A DNA stretch of 64,000 nt from Chitinophaga dinghuensis. Its GTDB lineage: Bacteria > Bacteroidota > Bacteroidia > Chitinophagales > Chitinophagaceae. Position 1 is the stretch's first letter; each line of letters starts with the position of its first letter. The DNA lies in contig NZ_QLMA01000008.1 in NCBI RefSeq assembly GCF_003259435.1, forward strand, positions 372,001-436,000, written 5' to 3'. The translations under genes were made by a program, and so were the position numbers. Shown one piece after another: positions 37,279-46,956 of the stretch. The notes beneath the pieces are model-generated. The model did no database searches and was not told the DNA's origin. It saw only the letters and a program-made list of their open reading frames with translations.

Positions 37279-40200
37279 TTAGTTGTTTTGAATAATTTCG
37301 TTGCGGAGCTCATTGAAGGAGGCCATGATATCCTCTTCTTCTGAAGAGGCGGCAGGAGCTGTTATCTGGTCCTCCTCTATTTTGGCAGCAAGGCGTTGAA
37401 TAGTGCCATACTGGAATAATTCTGCAAGAGAGTAATTAGTGCCCGCAGCTGCATTGATGCGACTGATCAGGCGGATGGCCAGGATTGAATCGCCGCCTGC
37501 GTCAAAGAAGTTATCTGTTATGCCGATCTTTTCCATATCCAGTACCGATTCCCAGATTTCGACCAGTTGCAGTTCCATGGTGGTAACAGGGGCAACATAT
37601 TCCTTTCTGATAACATCATTTCCACTTACAGGTGGCAGCGCTTTACGATTAGCCTTACCACTGCTGGTGAGTGGCATATCTTCCATTTCTACAAAGTAGG
37701 TTGGCACCATGTATTCCGGCAGCTTCTGTTGCAGCCAAGCTTTCAGCGTTGATTTATCGGTTGGTGACGATACCACATAATAGGCTACCAGCGCTTTGCT
37801 GCCATGTACTTCCTGTGCTGTTACCACCGCCTGGTGGATATGAGTATAGGAAGACAACACCTGTTCTATTTCTCCCAGCTCTATTCTGTTGCCACGGATC
37901 TTTACCTGATGATCCAAACGTCCGAGGTATTGAATAGTGCCATCAGGCAGCCAACGGGCGCTGTCTCCGGTACGATAGATACGCTGACCTGCAATAAAAG
38001 GATCAGGCATGAAGCGACTGGCGGTTTGCTCTGGCAGATTCAGATAACCTTGCGCTACCTGAATACCTCCTATTATCAGCTCTCCCGCCACACCGGCAGG
38101 TTGTAACTGCATAGCAGGGTTCACCATATAGATCTGCGTATTGGCCACTGGTCGGCCAATGCTCACACCATGACTCAGCGATACCTCCGTAACATCTATT
38201 GCAGTTACATCAATGGATGCCTCCGTAGGGCCGTAGAGGTTATATATACGCACACCCGGCAGCAATTCCCGGAATTGTTGTACCATGGCTGCCGGTAACT
38301 CTTCTCCACTGCATACCACCTGTTGCAATGTGGTATTGCCAGTTTGATAATCTGCCAGGAAAGCCCCCAACATGGAAGGCACAAAGTGAATAATACTCAC
38401 GCTTTCCTGCGCTATGAGTTGTTGCAGGTACTGCGGATCTTTATGTCCCTCCGGACGGGCCATCACCAGACAGCTACCGCTGATAAAAGGTAGCAGCAAC
38501 TCCCATACAGATACATCAAATGTATAAGGCGTCTTTTGGAGGAAGATAGCAGATGGCTGGAGGTTCAGGTCTTCCTTCATCCATAACAGTCGATTATACA
38601 AACCTTCGTGCATGTTCAGCACGCCTTTCGGATGGCCAGTGGAACCGGAAGTATAGATACAATACGCCAGCGAAGATCCTGTAAGTATAGGCAATGATAA
38701 TTCCTCGCTGTATTGTGATTGCTCGTTCTGAAAATCCTTCAGCAACGCCTCATCTACGATCACACCAATATTGCCATTCTCCCGGATATAGTCAATACGC
38801 TCCTGCGGGTAATGTACATCCAGCGGCACATAGGCAGCGCCGCATTTCAGTATAGCCATTACCGTTACAGGCAGCCATTCGCTGCGTTCCAGCAGGATAC
38901 CCGCCAATGCGCCGCTTTCCAACTGATGCTGGACTTGCAGGTAATGCGCCAGTTGATTACTCAGCGTATCCATTTGCTGATAGCTCAGTACACGGTTTTC
39001 ATATACAATGGCTTTATTATCCGGCGATGTTAGTACCCTTTCCCGGAACAAGTCCAGGATATTTTTTCCAGGCGCATAAGAGACAGCCGTATCATTGACA
39101 CCATGCACCAATTGTTCCTTTTCTGCTGCGGTGAGGAAATCGATGGTATCAATAGCTGCTCCCGGATTCGCCAGCATAGCGGCAGTTAACTGTTTAAAGT
39201 GTTGCATCATCCCGGCGATCAGGTCATAGTCATATACGTCGGTATTATATTTCAGACGATACATAATATGGCCTCCCCTTTCATAAAAACCGAGTTCTAT
39301 ATCAAATTTGGCATAACGCCTGCCCAGGTCTACAATACTATTCAACTCTTCTTCCGATTTATCCGGGGCCTCTACCTTTCCTTCGAAGTTCTGCAAGGCA
39401 ATCATGATATCAAACAGTACATTACTTCTGCTAATATCCTTTCGCACCTTCAGGTCTCGCACCAATTGGGAGAAAGGATACATTTGATATTGAAACGCCG
39501 ATAGGGTATGTTGTTTCACCTGATCATACAACGACAGGAAGGATTCCTCTCCACTCACCTGATTCCTGATAGCCAGGGTATTAATATAGCAGCCGATCTG
39601 ATTTTCGAGATCAGGATGAATTCTGCCGGCATAAGGCGCTCCAAGTGTGATATCTGATTGACCAGTATAGCGGTACAGCAATGCATTCCAGGCCGCCACC
39701 AATGTCATAAACAAACTACCGTTATTCTTCTTTGTAAACTCATGCAACTGTGCAGTGAGGGTTTTCGGCAGATAAGTACTCAGATAGCGGCCATTATGGG
39801 TTTTAACAGCCGGCCGTTTGCGGGTGGATGGCAGGTCGACAGTCGGTATCTCCCCAGATAAATACTGCATCCAGTATTTCTTATGTGCATCGTAATGTCC
39901 TTGCTGTAATTGCTCTTTTTCCCAGACTGCAAAATCTTTGTATTGTATATCCAACTGCGGCAACGGAATATTCGCTCCTTCGGATTCTTCCAGGTATAAC
40001 GCACGAATATCTCTGGCTGCCACTTCCGCCGAAATACCATCTGTAATGATATGATGTACGAGATAGTAGATATAATACCCTTGTGCAGTATGGAACAAAG
40101 TGACGCGAAACAGCGGCCCATTTTCCAGATCAAAGGTCTGAAAGAGGTCATTATCGAATATCGCATGATAGATGAATTGATGCGGATCTGCTTCCTGGCG

Positions 40201-43200
40201 GATGTCCGTCTCATCCACTAAACAATTCAGCTCGTTGCTCTCTAATACATGCTGACGCGGGATTCCGTCCGCACCCACCCGAAATACGGTGCGTAATATT
40301 TCATGCCGTTCGATTAATCTCGCCACGGCTCTTTTAAAGGCAGCCGTATCAAAGTCGGGTTCAGCAGGACTCACCGTAGGAATATTATAGGCTATCAGTC
40401 CATCTCTCACCTGGCTCAGCGTCCATACCATTTCCTGCGCGCTGGATAAAGGATAGCCATCACTTGTAACGGCAGGGGCTATACGTTCATACACTTCCCC
40501 GGCATTGTTATGGATCAGTGCTATGTGCGACTGGATCGTGGTATGTTCAAACAGGTCCTGCAATTTCGGGCGGAACCTGAATGTGCGATAGTAAGTAGAG
40601 ATCAGCTGTGTAGCTTTCAGACTATGACCTCCTAATTCAAAAAAGTTATCGGTAACGCCTATACCTGCAACACCCAGCACCTCTTGCCAGATGGCCGCCA
40701 GCTGGAATTCCATCGGTGTGTATGGCGCCTGATATTCACTTCTGATTATATCCTCTCCGCTCACAAGTGGCAGCGCTTTGCGATTAGCTTTACCACTGCT
40801 GGTGAGTGGAATATCTTCCATCTCTACAAAGTAAGTCGGCACCATGTATTCCGGCAGCTTCTGCTGCAACCAGGTTTTCAGTTCGGATTTATCAGTAGGC
40901 GTCGATACCACGAAGTAGGCGACGAGTACCTTAGTGCCGTGTACTTCCTGTGCTGTTACCACCGCTTGTCGGATATGGGTATAGGAAGACAACACCTGTT
41001 CTATTTCTCCCAGCTCTATTCTGTTGCCACGGATCTTTACCTGGTGATCCAAACGTCCGAGGTATTGAATTGTGCCATCAGGCAGCCAACGGGCGCTGTC
41101 TCCGGTACGATAAATACGCTGACCTGCAATAAAGGGATCAGGCATGAAGCGACTGGCGGTTTGCTCTGGCAGGTTCAGATAACCTTTAGCTACCTGAATA
41201 CCTCCTATTATCAGCTCTCCCGCCACACCGGCGGGTTGTAACTGCATGGCAGGGTTCACAATATAGATCTGCGTATTGGCCACTGGACGACCAATGCTCA
41301 CACCATGACTCAGCGACACCTCCGTAACATCTATTGCAGTTACATCAATGGAGGCCTCCGTAGGGCCGTAGAGGTTATATATCCGCACACCCGGCAGCAA
41401 TTCCCGGAATTGTTGTACCATGGCTACCGGCAGCTCTTCTCCACTGCATACTACCTGTTGCAATGTGGTATTGCCAGTTTGATAATCGGCCAGGAAAGCC
41501 CCCAACATGGAAGGTACAAAATGAATAATACTCACGCTTTCCTGCGCTATAAGCTGTTGCAGGTACTGCGGATCTTTATGTCCTTCCGGACGCGCCATCA
41601 CCAGGCAGCTACCGCTGATAAAAGGTAACAGCAACTCCCATACAGATACATCGAATGTATAAGGCGTCTTTTGTAGGAAAATAGCAGACGGCTGGATGTT
41701 CAGGTCTTCCTTCATCCATAACAGTCGGTTGTATAAACCTTCATGCATGTTCAGCACGCCTTTCGGATGACCAGTGGAACCGGAAGTATAGATACAATAA
41801 GCCAGCGAAGATCCTGTAAGCACAGGCATGGATAACTCCTCGCTGTATTGCGATTGCGCATGCTGAAAATCCTTCAGTAACGCTTCATCTACGATCACAC
41901 CAATATTGCCATTCTCCCGGATATAATCGATACGCTCCTGCGGATAATGCACATCCAGCGGCACATAGGCAGCGCCGCATTTCAGTATAGCCATTACCGT
42001 TACAGGCAGCCATTCGCTGCGTTCCAACAGGATACCCGCCAATGCCCCACTTTCCAACTGATGCTGGCCTTGCAGATAATGCGCCAGTTGATTACTCAGC
42101 GTATCCATTTGCTGATAGCTCAGTACACGGTTTTCATATACAATGGCTTTACTATCCGGCGATGTTAGTACCCTTTCCCGGAACAGGTCCAGGATATTTT
42201 TTCCAGGCGCATAAGAGACAGCCGTATTATTGAAGCCATCAACCAATTGTTCTTTCTCTGCTACAGTAAGGAAATCAATGGTATCAATAGCCTCATCTGG
42301 ACTCGCCAGAATGGCTGTGGCCAACTGTTTAAAATGTTGCAGGAGCTGGGTTATCTGCTGTTCATGAAAGATATCTGTATTATAATCCGCTACCACGTTT
42401 AATACCTCTCCAGCTTCGTAGACATTTATCTCTATATCAAACTTTGCATAGCACTGGCCCATATCCAGAATAGTATCCTGCGGCTCAGTGGAGGAAGAAG
42501 TAGCATTCCTGTCGCCAATATTCTGCAAGGCTATCATCACATCAAAGAGCGCATTTCTGCTGGTATTTCGACGGGCACCCACCTCCTGGAGGATATAATC
42601 AAATGGATAGGCTTGATGAGTATAAGCGCGCAGTGTATTGTTTATTAACTGTTGTATAAATGTCGTGAAGGAAGATGCGCCATTCACTTCATTGCGCAGC
42701 GGTAACGTATTTACATAGAACCCGATCTGGTTTTCAAGATCCGCATGGTTTCTGCCGGCAGCAGGCGTACCAATAATGATATCCTGCTCTCCAGTATATC
42801 GATAAAGTAGCACCTTCCAGACAGCCAACAGCGTCATAAAGAGGCTACCACCTTCAGCGCGGGTGAAGGCACGGAGCTGTGTAGTAAGATCCCGTGATAG
42901 GTAGGTACTGCATCGTCTGCCTGAGAAAGTTTTAACCGCAGGACGCGGTTTACTGCCGGGCAATGATAACTCCGGTAATTCGCCTGACAGTGATGCTTTC
43001 CAATATTCTTTTGCATCCGCACCAGCAGCGGTATGTAATTGCTCGTGCTGCCAAACCGCATAGTCTTTATACTGGATGGCCAGCGGCGTCAAGGCAGGCG
43101 TAAGCCCCGCAGCCAACGCACGGTAACAGTTAATAACGTCTCGCCCTAATACATCCATAGACCAACCATCGCTGATGATATGATGCATGTTATAGTAAAA

Positions 43201-43800
43201 CAGGTATTTACCTTCAGCTACCTGTAAGAGCGCCATTCTCAGTAATGGCCCCTGTTGCAGATCGAAAAGAGTAGCCGAGTCAGTAGCTATATACTGCTGC
43301 GCCGCTTGTTGAGGATCAATAGCGTTGCGGAAGTCCAGGCGGGCAATATGGAACTGCAGCGCTGCTGGCGACAGGATAAATTGTCTGGGGATGCCAGATT
43401 CATCTTCCCGAAATACCGTGCGCAATATTTCATGTCGATCGATGATGATATCTATCGCGCGAGAGAAAATATCGATATTAAAATCCCCTTCCAGTTCCAT
43501 GGAAAACGGGAGGTTATAGGCGAGACTGCCAGTATCCAGTTGGCTGAGCACCCAGAGGCGCTGCTGACTGGGCGATAATGGATAGCTGTCCTGCACAGGC
43601 GCTGGAGATATTGCCACAAAAGCCTGTCCTGCGGTATATTTCTTCAGATAGGAAATGATCTGTGGCTTATGGGCGCGCAGCAGATCGATATGCCGGTCTT
43701 CGATTTCATCCTGTTCAAAACTCACTTGCAGATCGTCTCCGTCAAGTGTGACATAGATACTGTTCCTTTCCAGCTCTGCTAACAAATCAAGGATATCCAT
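37279..43800 (-). CDS. Two-module NRPS: TubC docking domain-C-A-T-C-A-T, both A domains Ser-like
   Basis: A 2173-residue synthetase. Residues 1-58 form a TubC-type docking domain (LLAELERNSIYVTLDGDDL). Then C1 (about 72-500, HHIISDG), A1 (about 530-1010), T1 (Ser1060 in LGGHS), C2 (about 1115-1540, HHIITDG), A2 (about 1575-2055) and T2 (AGGDS). Both A domains give the code D-V-W-H-V-S-L-I-D-K, one residue from the classic serine code DVWHLSLIDK. The two A domains are almost identical in protein and DNA, while the C and T domains differ. The gene starts 2 bases after the PKS stop; the docking domain fits receipt of a polyketide-extended chain from that PKS. No epimerase, methylase or thioesterase domain is present. 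Confidence 0.95.
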   Translation of the reverse strand: MDILDLLAELERNSIYVTLDGDDLQVSFEQDEIEDRHIDLLRAHKPQIISYLKKYTAGQAFVAISPAPVQDSYPLSPSQQRLWVLSQLDTGSLAYNLPFSMELEGDFNIDIFSRAIDIIIDRHEILRTVFREDESGIPRQFILSPAALQFHIARLDFRNAIDPQQAAQQYIATDSATLFDLQQGPLLRMALLQVAEGKYLFYYNMHHIISDGWSMDVLGRDVINCYRALAAGLTPALTPLAIQYKDYAVWQHEQLHTAAGADAKEYWKASLSGELPELSLPGSKPRPAVKTFSGRRCSTYLSRDLTTQLRAFTRAEGGSLFMTLLAVWKVLLYRYTGEQDIIIGTPAAGRNHADLENQIGFYVNTLPLRNEVNGASSFTTFIQQLINNTLRAYTHQAYPFDYILQEVGARRNTSRNALFDVMIALQNIGDRNATSSSTEPQDTILDMGQCYAKFDIEINVYEAGEVLNVVADYNTDIFHEQQITQLLQHFKQLATAILASPDEAIDTIDFLTVAEKEQLVDGFNNTAVSYAPGKNILDLFRERVLTSPDSKAIVYENRVLSYQQMDTLSNQLAHYLQGQHQLESGALAGILLERSEWLPVTVMAILKCGAAYVPLDVHYPQERIDYIRENGNIGVIVDEALLKDFQHAQSQYSEELSMPVLTGSSLAYCIYTSGSTGHPKGVLNMHEGLYNRLLWMKEDLNIQPSAIFLQKTPYTFDVSVWELLLPFISGSCLVMARPEGHKDPQYLQQLIAQESVSIIHFVPSMLGAFLADYQTGNTTLQQVVCSGEELPVAMVQQFRELLPGVRIYNLYGPTEASIDVTAIDVTEVSLSHGVSIGRPVANTQIYIVNPAMQLQPAGVAGELIIGGIQVAKGYLNLPEQTASRFMPDPFIAGQRIYRTGDSARWLPDGTIQYLGRLDHQVKIRGNRIELGEIEQVLSSYTHIRQAVVTAQEVHGTKVLVAYFVVSTPTDKSELKTWLQQKLPEYMVPTYFVEMEDIPLTSSGKANRKALPLVSGEDIIRSEYQAPYTPMEFQLAAIWQEVLGVAGIGVTDNFFELGGHSLKATQLISTYYRTFRFRPKLQDLFEHTTIQSHIALIHNNAGEVYERIAPAVTSDGYPLSSAQEMVWTLSQVRDGLIAYNIPTVSPAEPDFDTAAFKRAVARLIERHEILRTVFRVGADGIPRQHVLESNELNCLVDETDIRQEADPHQFIYHAIFDNDLFQTFDLENGPLFRVTLFHTAQGYYIYYLVHHIITDGISAEVAARDIRALYLEESEGANIPLPQLDIQYKDFAVWEKEQLQQGHYDAHKKYWMQYLSGEIPTVDLPSTRKRPAVKTHNGRYLSTYLPKTLTAQLHEFTKKNNGSLFMTLVAAWNALLYRYTGQSDITLGAPYAGRIHPDLENQIGCYINTLAIRNQVSGEESFLSLYDQVKQHTLSAFQYQMYPFSQLVRDLKVRKDISRSNVLFDIMIALQNFEGKVEAPDKSEEELNSIVDLGRRYAKFDIELGFYERGGHIMYRLKYNTDVYDYDLIAGMMQHFKQLTAAMLANPGAAIDTIDFLTAAEKEQLVHGVNDTAVSYAPGKNILDLFRERVLTSPDNKAIVYENRVLSYQQMDTLSNQLAHYLQVQHQLESGALAGILLERSEWLPVTVMAILKCGAAYVPLDVHYPQERIDYIRENGNIGVIVDEALLKDFQNEQSQYSEELSLPILTGSSLAYCIYTSGSTGHPKGVLNMHEGLYNRLLWMKEDLNLQPSAIFLQKTPYTFDVSVWELLLPFISGSCLVMARPEGHKDPQYLQQLIAQESVSIIHFVPSMLGAFLADYQTGNTTLQQVVCSGEELPAAMVQQFRELLPGVRIYNLYGPTEASIDVTAIDVTEVSLSHGVSIGRPVANTQIYMVNPAMQLQPAGVAGELIIGGIQVAQGYLNLPEQTASRFMPDPFIAGQRIYRTGDSARWLPDGTIQYLGRLDHQVKIRGNRIELGEIEQVLSSYTHIHQAVVTAQEVHGSKALVAYYVVSSPTDKSTLKAWLQQKLPEYMVPTYFVEMEDMPLTSSGKANRKALPPVSGNDVIRKEYVAPVTTMELQLVEIWESVLDMEKIGITDNFFDAGGDSILAIRLISRINAAAGTNYSLAELFQYGTIQRLAAKIEEDQITAPAASSEEEDIMASFNELRNEIIQNN
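37631..39120. repeat. Internal repeat copy B: second A domain of the two-module NRPS
   Basis: About 1.49 kb encoding A2 of the two-module NRPS. It repeats the segment at 40766-42255 at an offset of 3135 bases (1045 codons, one module). By eye about 20 of roughly 490 encoded residues differ. Identity drops sharply in the C and T domains on either side. Confidence 0.9.
40766..42255. repeat. Internal repeat copy A: first A domain of the two-module NRPS
   Basis: Partner of the repeat at 37631-39120. It encodes A1, from just after the first condensation domain to the end of the adenylation domain. The boundaries fall at domain borders, as expected from A-domain duplication or later gene conversion rather than duplication of a whole module. 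Confidence 0.9.
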
Positions 43801-43802
43801 AA

Positions 43803-46800
43803 CTATATTTTAATTTTTTTGGTTTGGTCACTAACTTTCCTGGTGGCTGTTAACCGTGTAACAATTTCAATTTCGCGACTGATGCGTTGTATGTTGGCGT
43901 CTGTATAAAAATCCTGGATATTCATCTCTACACTGAATTCTTTCTGTATCCTTCCCAGCAAAGACATAGCCCTCAGAGAGTCGCCTCCCAGCAAAAAGAA
44001 ATCGTCCGTGATGCCGATGGTATCAATACCAAAGAACTGACGCCACAATTCACATAGGCGGGATTGTATTTCATTCTGTGGGGCCACCGGATCGCCTAGT
44101 TCCTCCGGTCTGTTACGTGTATTCGTTACTGTTAAAGTGGTATCTTCTTCCACCACTGTTATTACCTCCGGCTGTATACTAGTGGCGCCGTTCTGCATAT
44201 GACCGAAGGGATCTACTCTTGCAGGCAATGATGTTTGTTGGAAGCAATACAAGGGCAACATTGTCTTCTTACATCCGGCATCCTTGTAAATCGTTTGCCA
44301 GTTGACCTTTACGCCATGTTTCCAACAAGTGGCCCATGCCGATTGTATAAAGTCGTTATCGTTTGCTTTTTCCTTTGCGGAATGAACAGTCGTAACAGGA
44401 ATAAAAGATGCCAGATTACCTTGTTGATGTTTTAAGAGTCCGGTGAGCGTTTTTCCTGGTCCTACCTCTATGAAAATGGTCTCCTTTGGAAGCTTTTGCA
44501 GCATTGCTTCCAGGCCCGCTGCGAATAATACGGTATGTCTGAGATGCGACACCCAATATTCAGGCGACGTTGCTTGTTCTGCTGTGATTGGCTGCCCGCT
44601 GAGATTGGAGTAATAAGGAATGACAGGCGATGAGAATTGGTAAGTAGCAAGCAAGCTGCGGAAAGCAGGGAGCATGTCGTCCATCATGGCAGAATGAAAT
44701 GCATGCGAGGTATTTAACCTTACGGTGGAAATAGCGCCTGCTTGCAGCTGTGCTACGATCTGTTGTATTTCCGGTTCCGGGCCTGCCAGCACACAGGTAC
44801 CGGGAGTATTGATAGCAGCCACTGATAATCCGGGAGTGAGGAAAGGCCGAACCTGCTCCTCGCTTGCCTGTACCGCTAACATAGTACCAGGCGCCAATGC
44901 GTTCATCAGTCGGGCTCTTTCAGTAACGATGCGCAGCCCGTCTTCCAAACTAAACACACCGCTGATACAAGCGGCAACATATTCACCCAGACTATGCCCA
45001 ATCATGGCAGCAGGCTGTATTCCTGATTGTAATAACAGATCGGCTAAAGCATATTCCACCAGGAATAATAACGGTTGCGTATATACGGTTTTATGAATAG
45101 CAGTATCATCTGCTAATGCCTCGTTGGTGTAACCCAGTATAGTGGCTGGATTTAGTCCAATTAGTGGTTTTAACACCGCAAACCCTTTATCCATCACTTC
45201 GCGGAAACGGGGCTGGGTTTTGTATAATTCCGCCGTCATGCGGAAATATTGCGTTCCCTGGCCAGGGAACATAAAAACGGTTTTTACATTAGTGGCAACA
45301 ATATGTTTGTCTATCGGGTCTCTGAGTTTTGATAAGAGACCGGGTACATCTGTAGCGGCAATACTCTCGCGGTAGCGGTGATGCTGGCGACCAGTAGCCA
45401 GTGTGTAAGCAATATCCGCCATACTACTTTGTGGGTTATTCTCCAGGAAACCAGCCAGTTGCAGTTTATACTCCTTTAAGGCGGCCGCGGTTTTTGCAGA
45501 AAGCAAAAATGGCGTATTAGTAGAGCTAGTACTTATTGTTTCCGGCGTTTCTTCCAGGACAATATGCGCATTCGTTCCACCGATACCAAAGCTACTCACT
45601 CCCGCTCTGCGTGGCAATGCCGGGGCATGCTGCCAATGGGTCAGCGCATTGTTTACAAAAAATGGTCCGCCGGCAAAATTGATTTCGGGATTCGGCTTTG
45701 TATAGTGCAGCGAAGGAGGTAGTTGCTTATATTTCAGTGCCAGCGCAGTTTTGATAAGTCCAGCCACGCCTGCCGCAGCATCCAGATGTCCGATATTTGA
45801 TTTCACCGCGCCAATAGCACAGCGATGTTGGGTATTGTATCCAAAGGCCTTGTTCAGTGCTTCTATTTCAGTAGGATCGCCGAGGCGCGTACCAGTACCA
45901 TGTGTTTCAATGTAACTGATCGAGTCCGCCGCCACTTCGGCCACACGATGCGCCAGGCGAATACATTCTGCCTGCCCATCAATACTGGGCGCCGTGTAAC
46001 CTACCTTACGGCGACCATCATTATTCACTGCACTTGCTTTGATGACAGCGTAAATATGATCATTGTCGCGGATAGCATCCTCAAATCTCTTGAGTACAAC
46101 TACGCCTGCGCCTTCCCCCCATACCGTTCCGGAAGCTTTTTCATCAAAAGCCCGGCAATGCCCATCAGAGGAGGCGATCAGGCCCTCCTGGAATACATAG
46201 CCTTTGGGATCATAACTGGCCACACTCACACCTCCTGCCACCGCTATGCTACATTCTTTCAGCAACAGATTACGACAGGCAATGTGCACCGCACTGAGAG
46301 AGCCGGAACACGCAGTGTCTACCAAGTAGCCAGGACCTTTCAGTCCCAGTTTATAAGCAATCAAAGTGCTGATAAAATCCTTGTTGGCCATGCGACTAGC
46401 CAGGAATGCATTCACACCGGCAACAGGGTGCAACATCCGGTATGCACGCCAGTTCAGGTTATCAGAAGCCGCCAGATAAAGTCCTATCGTTTCCTGCTCT
46501 GCGGCAGCATAGCCGGCATCGTCCAGGGCTGCCCACACCTGCTCATGCATGATGCGGATTTGAGGGTCCAATACAGCTGCCTCCTCTTTCGTATATCCGA
46601 AGAAGTTATAATCAAAACTACCCGACTGTTCTAAAAATGAGGCGGCCGGCACAAAAGCAGGGTTGCTACGCACTTCCGGCGCTACTTGCAACGCCGTCAG
46701 TTCTTCTTCGGAGAAGAAATGAACCAGTTCCTTTCCATCTGTCAGGTTCTTCCAGAAAGACAACAGGTCTTTCGACTGGGGAAAACGCCCTGACATGCCA

Positions 46801-46838
46801 ATGATGGCAATATCCTTTTTCCTGGATGACTTTTCCAT
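43803..46838 (-). CDS. Type I PKS module KS-AT-ACP, malonyl-type AT, no reductive domains
   Basis: A 1011-residue modular PKS. The KS (about 8-430) has Cys177 in DTACSGSL, ETHGTGT and KSNIGHL. The AT (about 520-810) has Ser616 in GHSLGE and the HAFH motif typical of malonyl-CoA selection. A linker follows, then the ACP (about 920-990, Ser954 in LGGDS). No KR, DH, ER or methyltransferase is present, so the module would add an unreduced C2 unit to a peptide and leave a beta-keto group. The next gene starts 2 bases downstream with a TubC docking domain, giving a likely PKS-to-NRPS handover. A 118-base gap with a hairpin separates it from the receptor gene upstream. Confidence 0.95.
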   Translation of the reverse strand: MEKSSRKKDIAIIGMSGRFPQSKDLLSFWKNLTDGKELVHFFSEEELTALQVAPEVRSNPAFVPAASFLEQSGSFDYNFFGYTKEEAAVLDPQIRIMHEQVWAALDDAGYAAAEQETIGLYLAASDNLNWRAYRMLHPVAGVNAFLASRMANKDFISTLIAYKLGLKGPGYLVDTACSGSLSAVHIACRNLLLKECSIAVAGGVSVASYDPKGYVFQEGLIASSDGHCRAFDEKASGTVWGEGAGVVVLKRFEDAIRDNDHIYAVIKASAVNNDGRRKVGYTAPSIDGQAECIRLAHRVAEVAADSISYIETHGTGTRLGDPTEIEALNKAFGYNTQHRCAIGAVKSNIGHLDAAAGVAGLIKTALALKYKQLPPSLHYTKPNPEINFAGGPFFVNNALTHWQHAPALPRRAGVSSFGIGGTNAHIVLEETPETISTSSTNTPFLLSAKTAAALKEYKLQLAGFLENNPQSSMADIAYTLATGRQHHRYRESIAATDVPGLLSKLRDPIDKHIVATNVKTVFMFPGQGTQYFRMTAELYKTQPRFREVMDKGFAVLKPLIGLNPATILGYTNEALADDTAIHKTVYTQPLLFLVEYALADLLLQSGIQPAAMIGHSLGEYVAACISGVFSLEDGLRIVTERARLMNALAPGTMLAVQASEEQVRPFLTPGLSVAAINTPGTCVLAGPEPEIQQIVAQLQAGAISTVRLNTSHAFHSAMMDDMLPAFRSLLATYQFSSPVIPYYSNLSGQPITAEQATSPEYWVSHLRHTVLFAAGLEAMLQKLPKETIFIEVGPGKTLTGLLKHQQGNLASFIPVTTVHSAKEKANDNDFIQSAWATCWKHGVKVNWQTIYKDAGCKKTMLPLYCFQQTSLPARVDPFGHMQNGATSIQPEVITVVEEDTTLTVTNTRNRPEELGDPVAPQNEIQSRLCELWRQFFGIDTIGITDDFFLLGGDSLRAMSLLGRIQKEFSVEMNIQDFYTDANIQRISREIEIVTRLTATRKVSDQTKKIKI

Positions 46839-46900
46839 TTACAATAAATATTTTACGCTGTTATTAGGAGAAAGGGGTACAACGACACAATAAGGCTTTA

Positions 46901-46928
46901 ACTGCCGTCCCTGGGAAAGGACGGCAGT
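46901..46928 (-). terminator. Intercistronic hairpin inside the NRPS/PKS operon
   Basis: A perfect 10-bp GC-rich stem (ACTGCCGTCC, 46901-46910, with 46919-46928) and an 8-base loop, 29 bases after the receptor stop on the minus strand. No T run follows, so it is more likely an attenuator or RNA-stability element than a full terminator. Confidence 0.5.
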
Positions 46929-46956
46929 AAGATATTTTCAGCAAAATGAATTAAAA

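Noticed and set aside
37631..42255. Near-identical segments considered as a mobile element or assembly duplication
   Set aside because: There are no transposase, target repeats or inverted ends, the borders match A-domain limits, and the surrounding domains differ, so a domain-level duplication is the simpler reading.
45825..46634. 269-residue plus-strand open frame opposite the second PKS
   Set aside because: Shadow of the KS domain on the minus strand, with no start context or domain.
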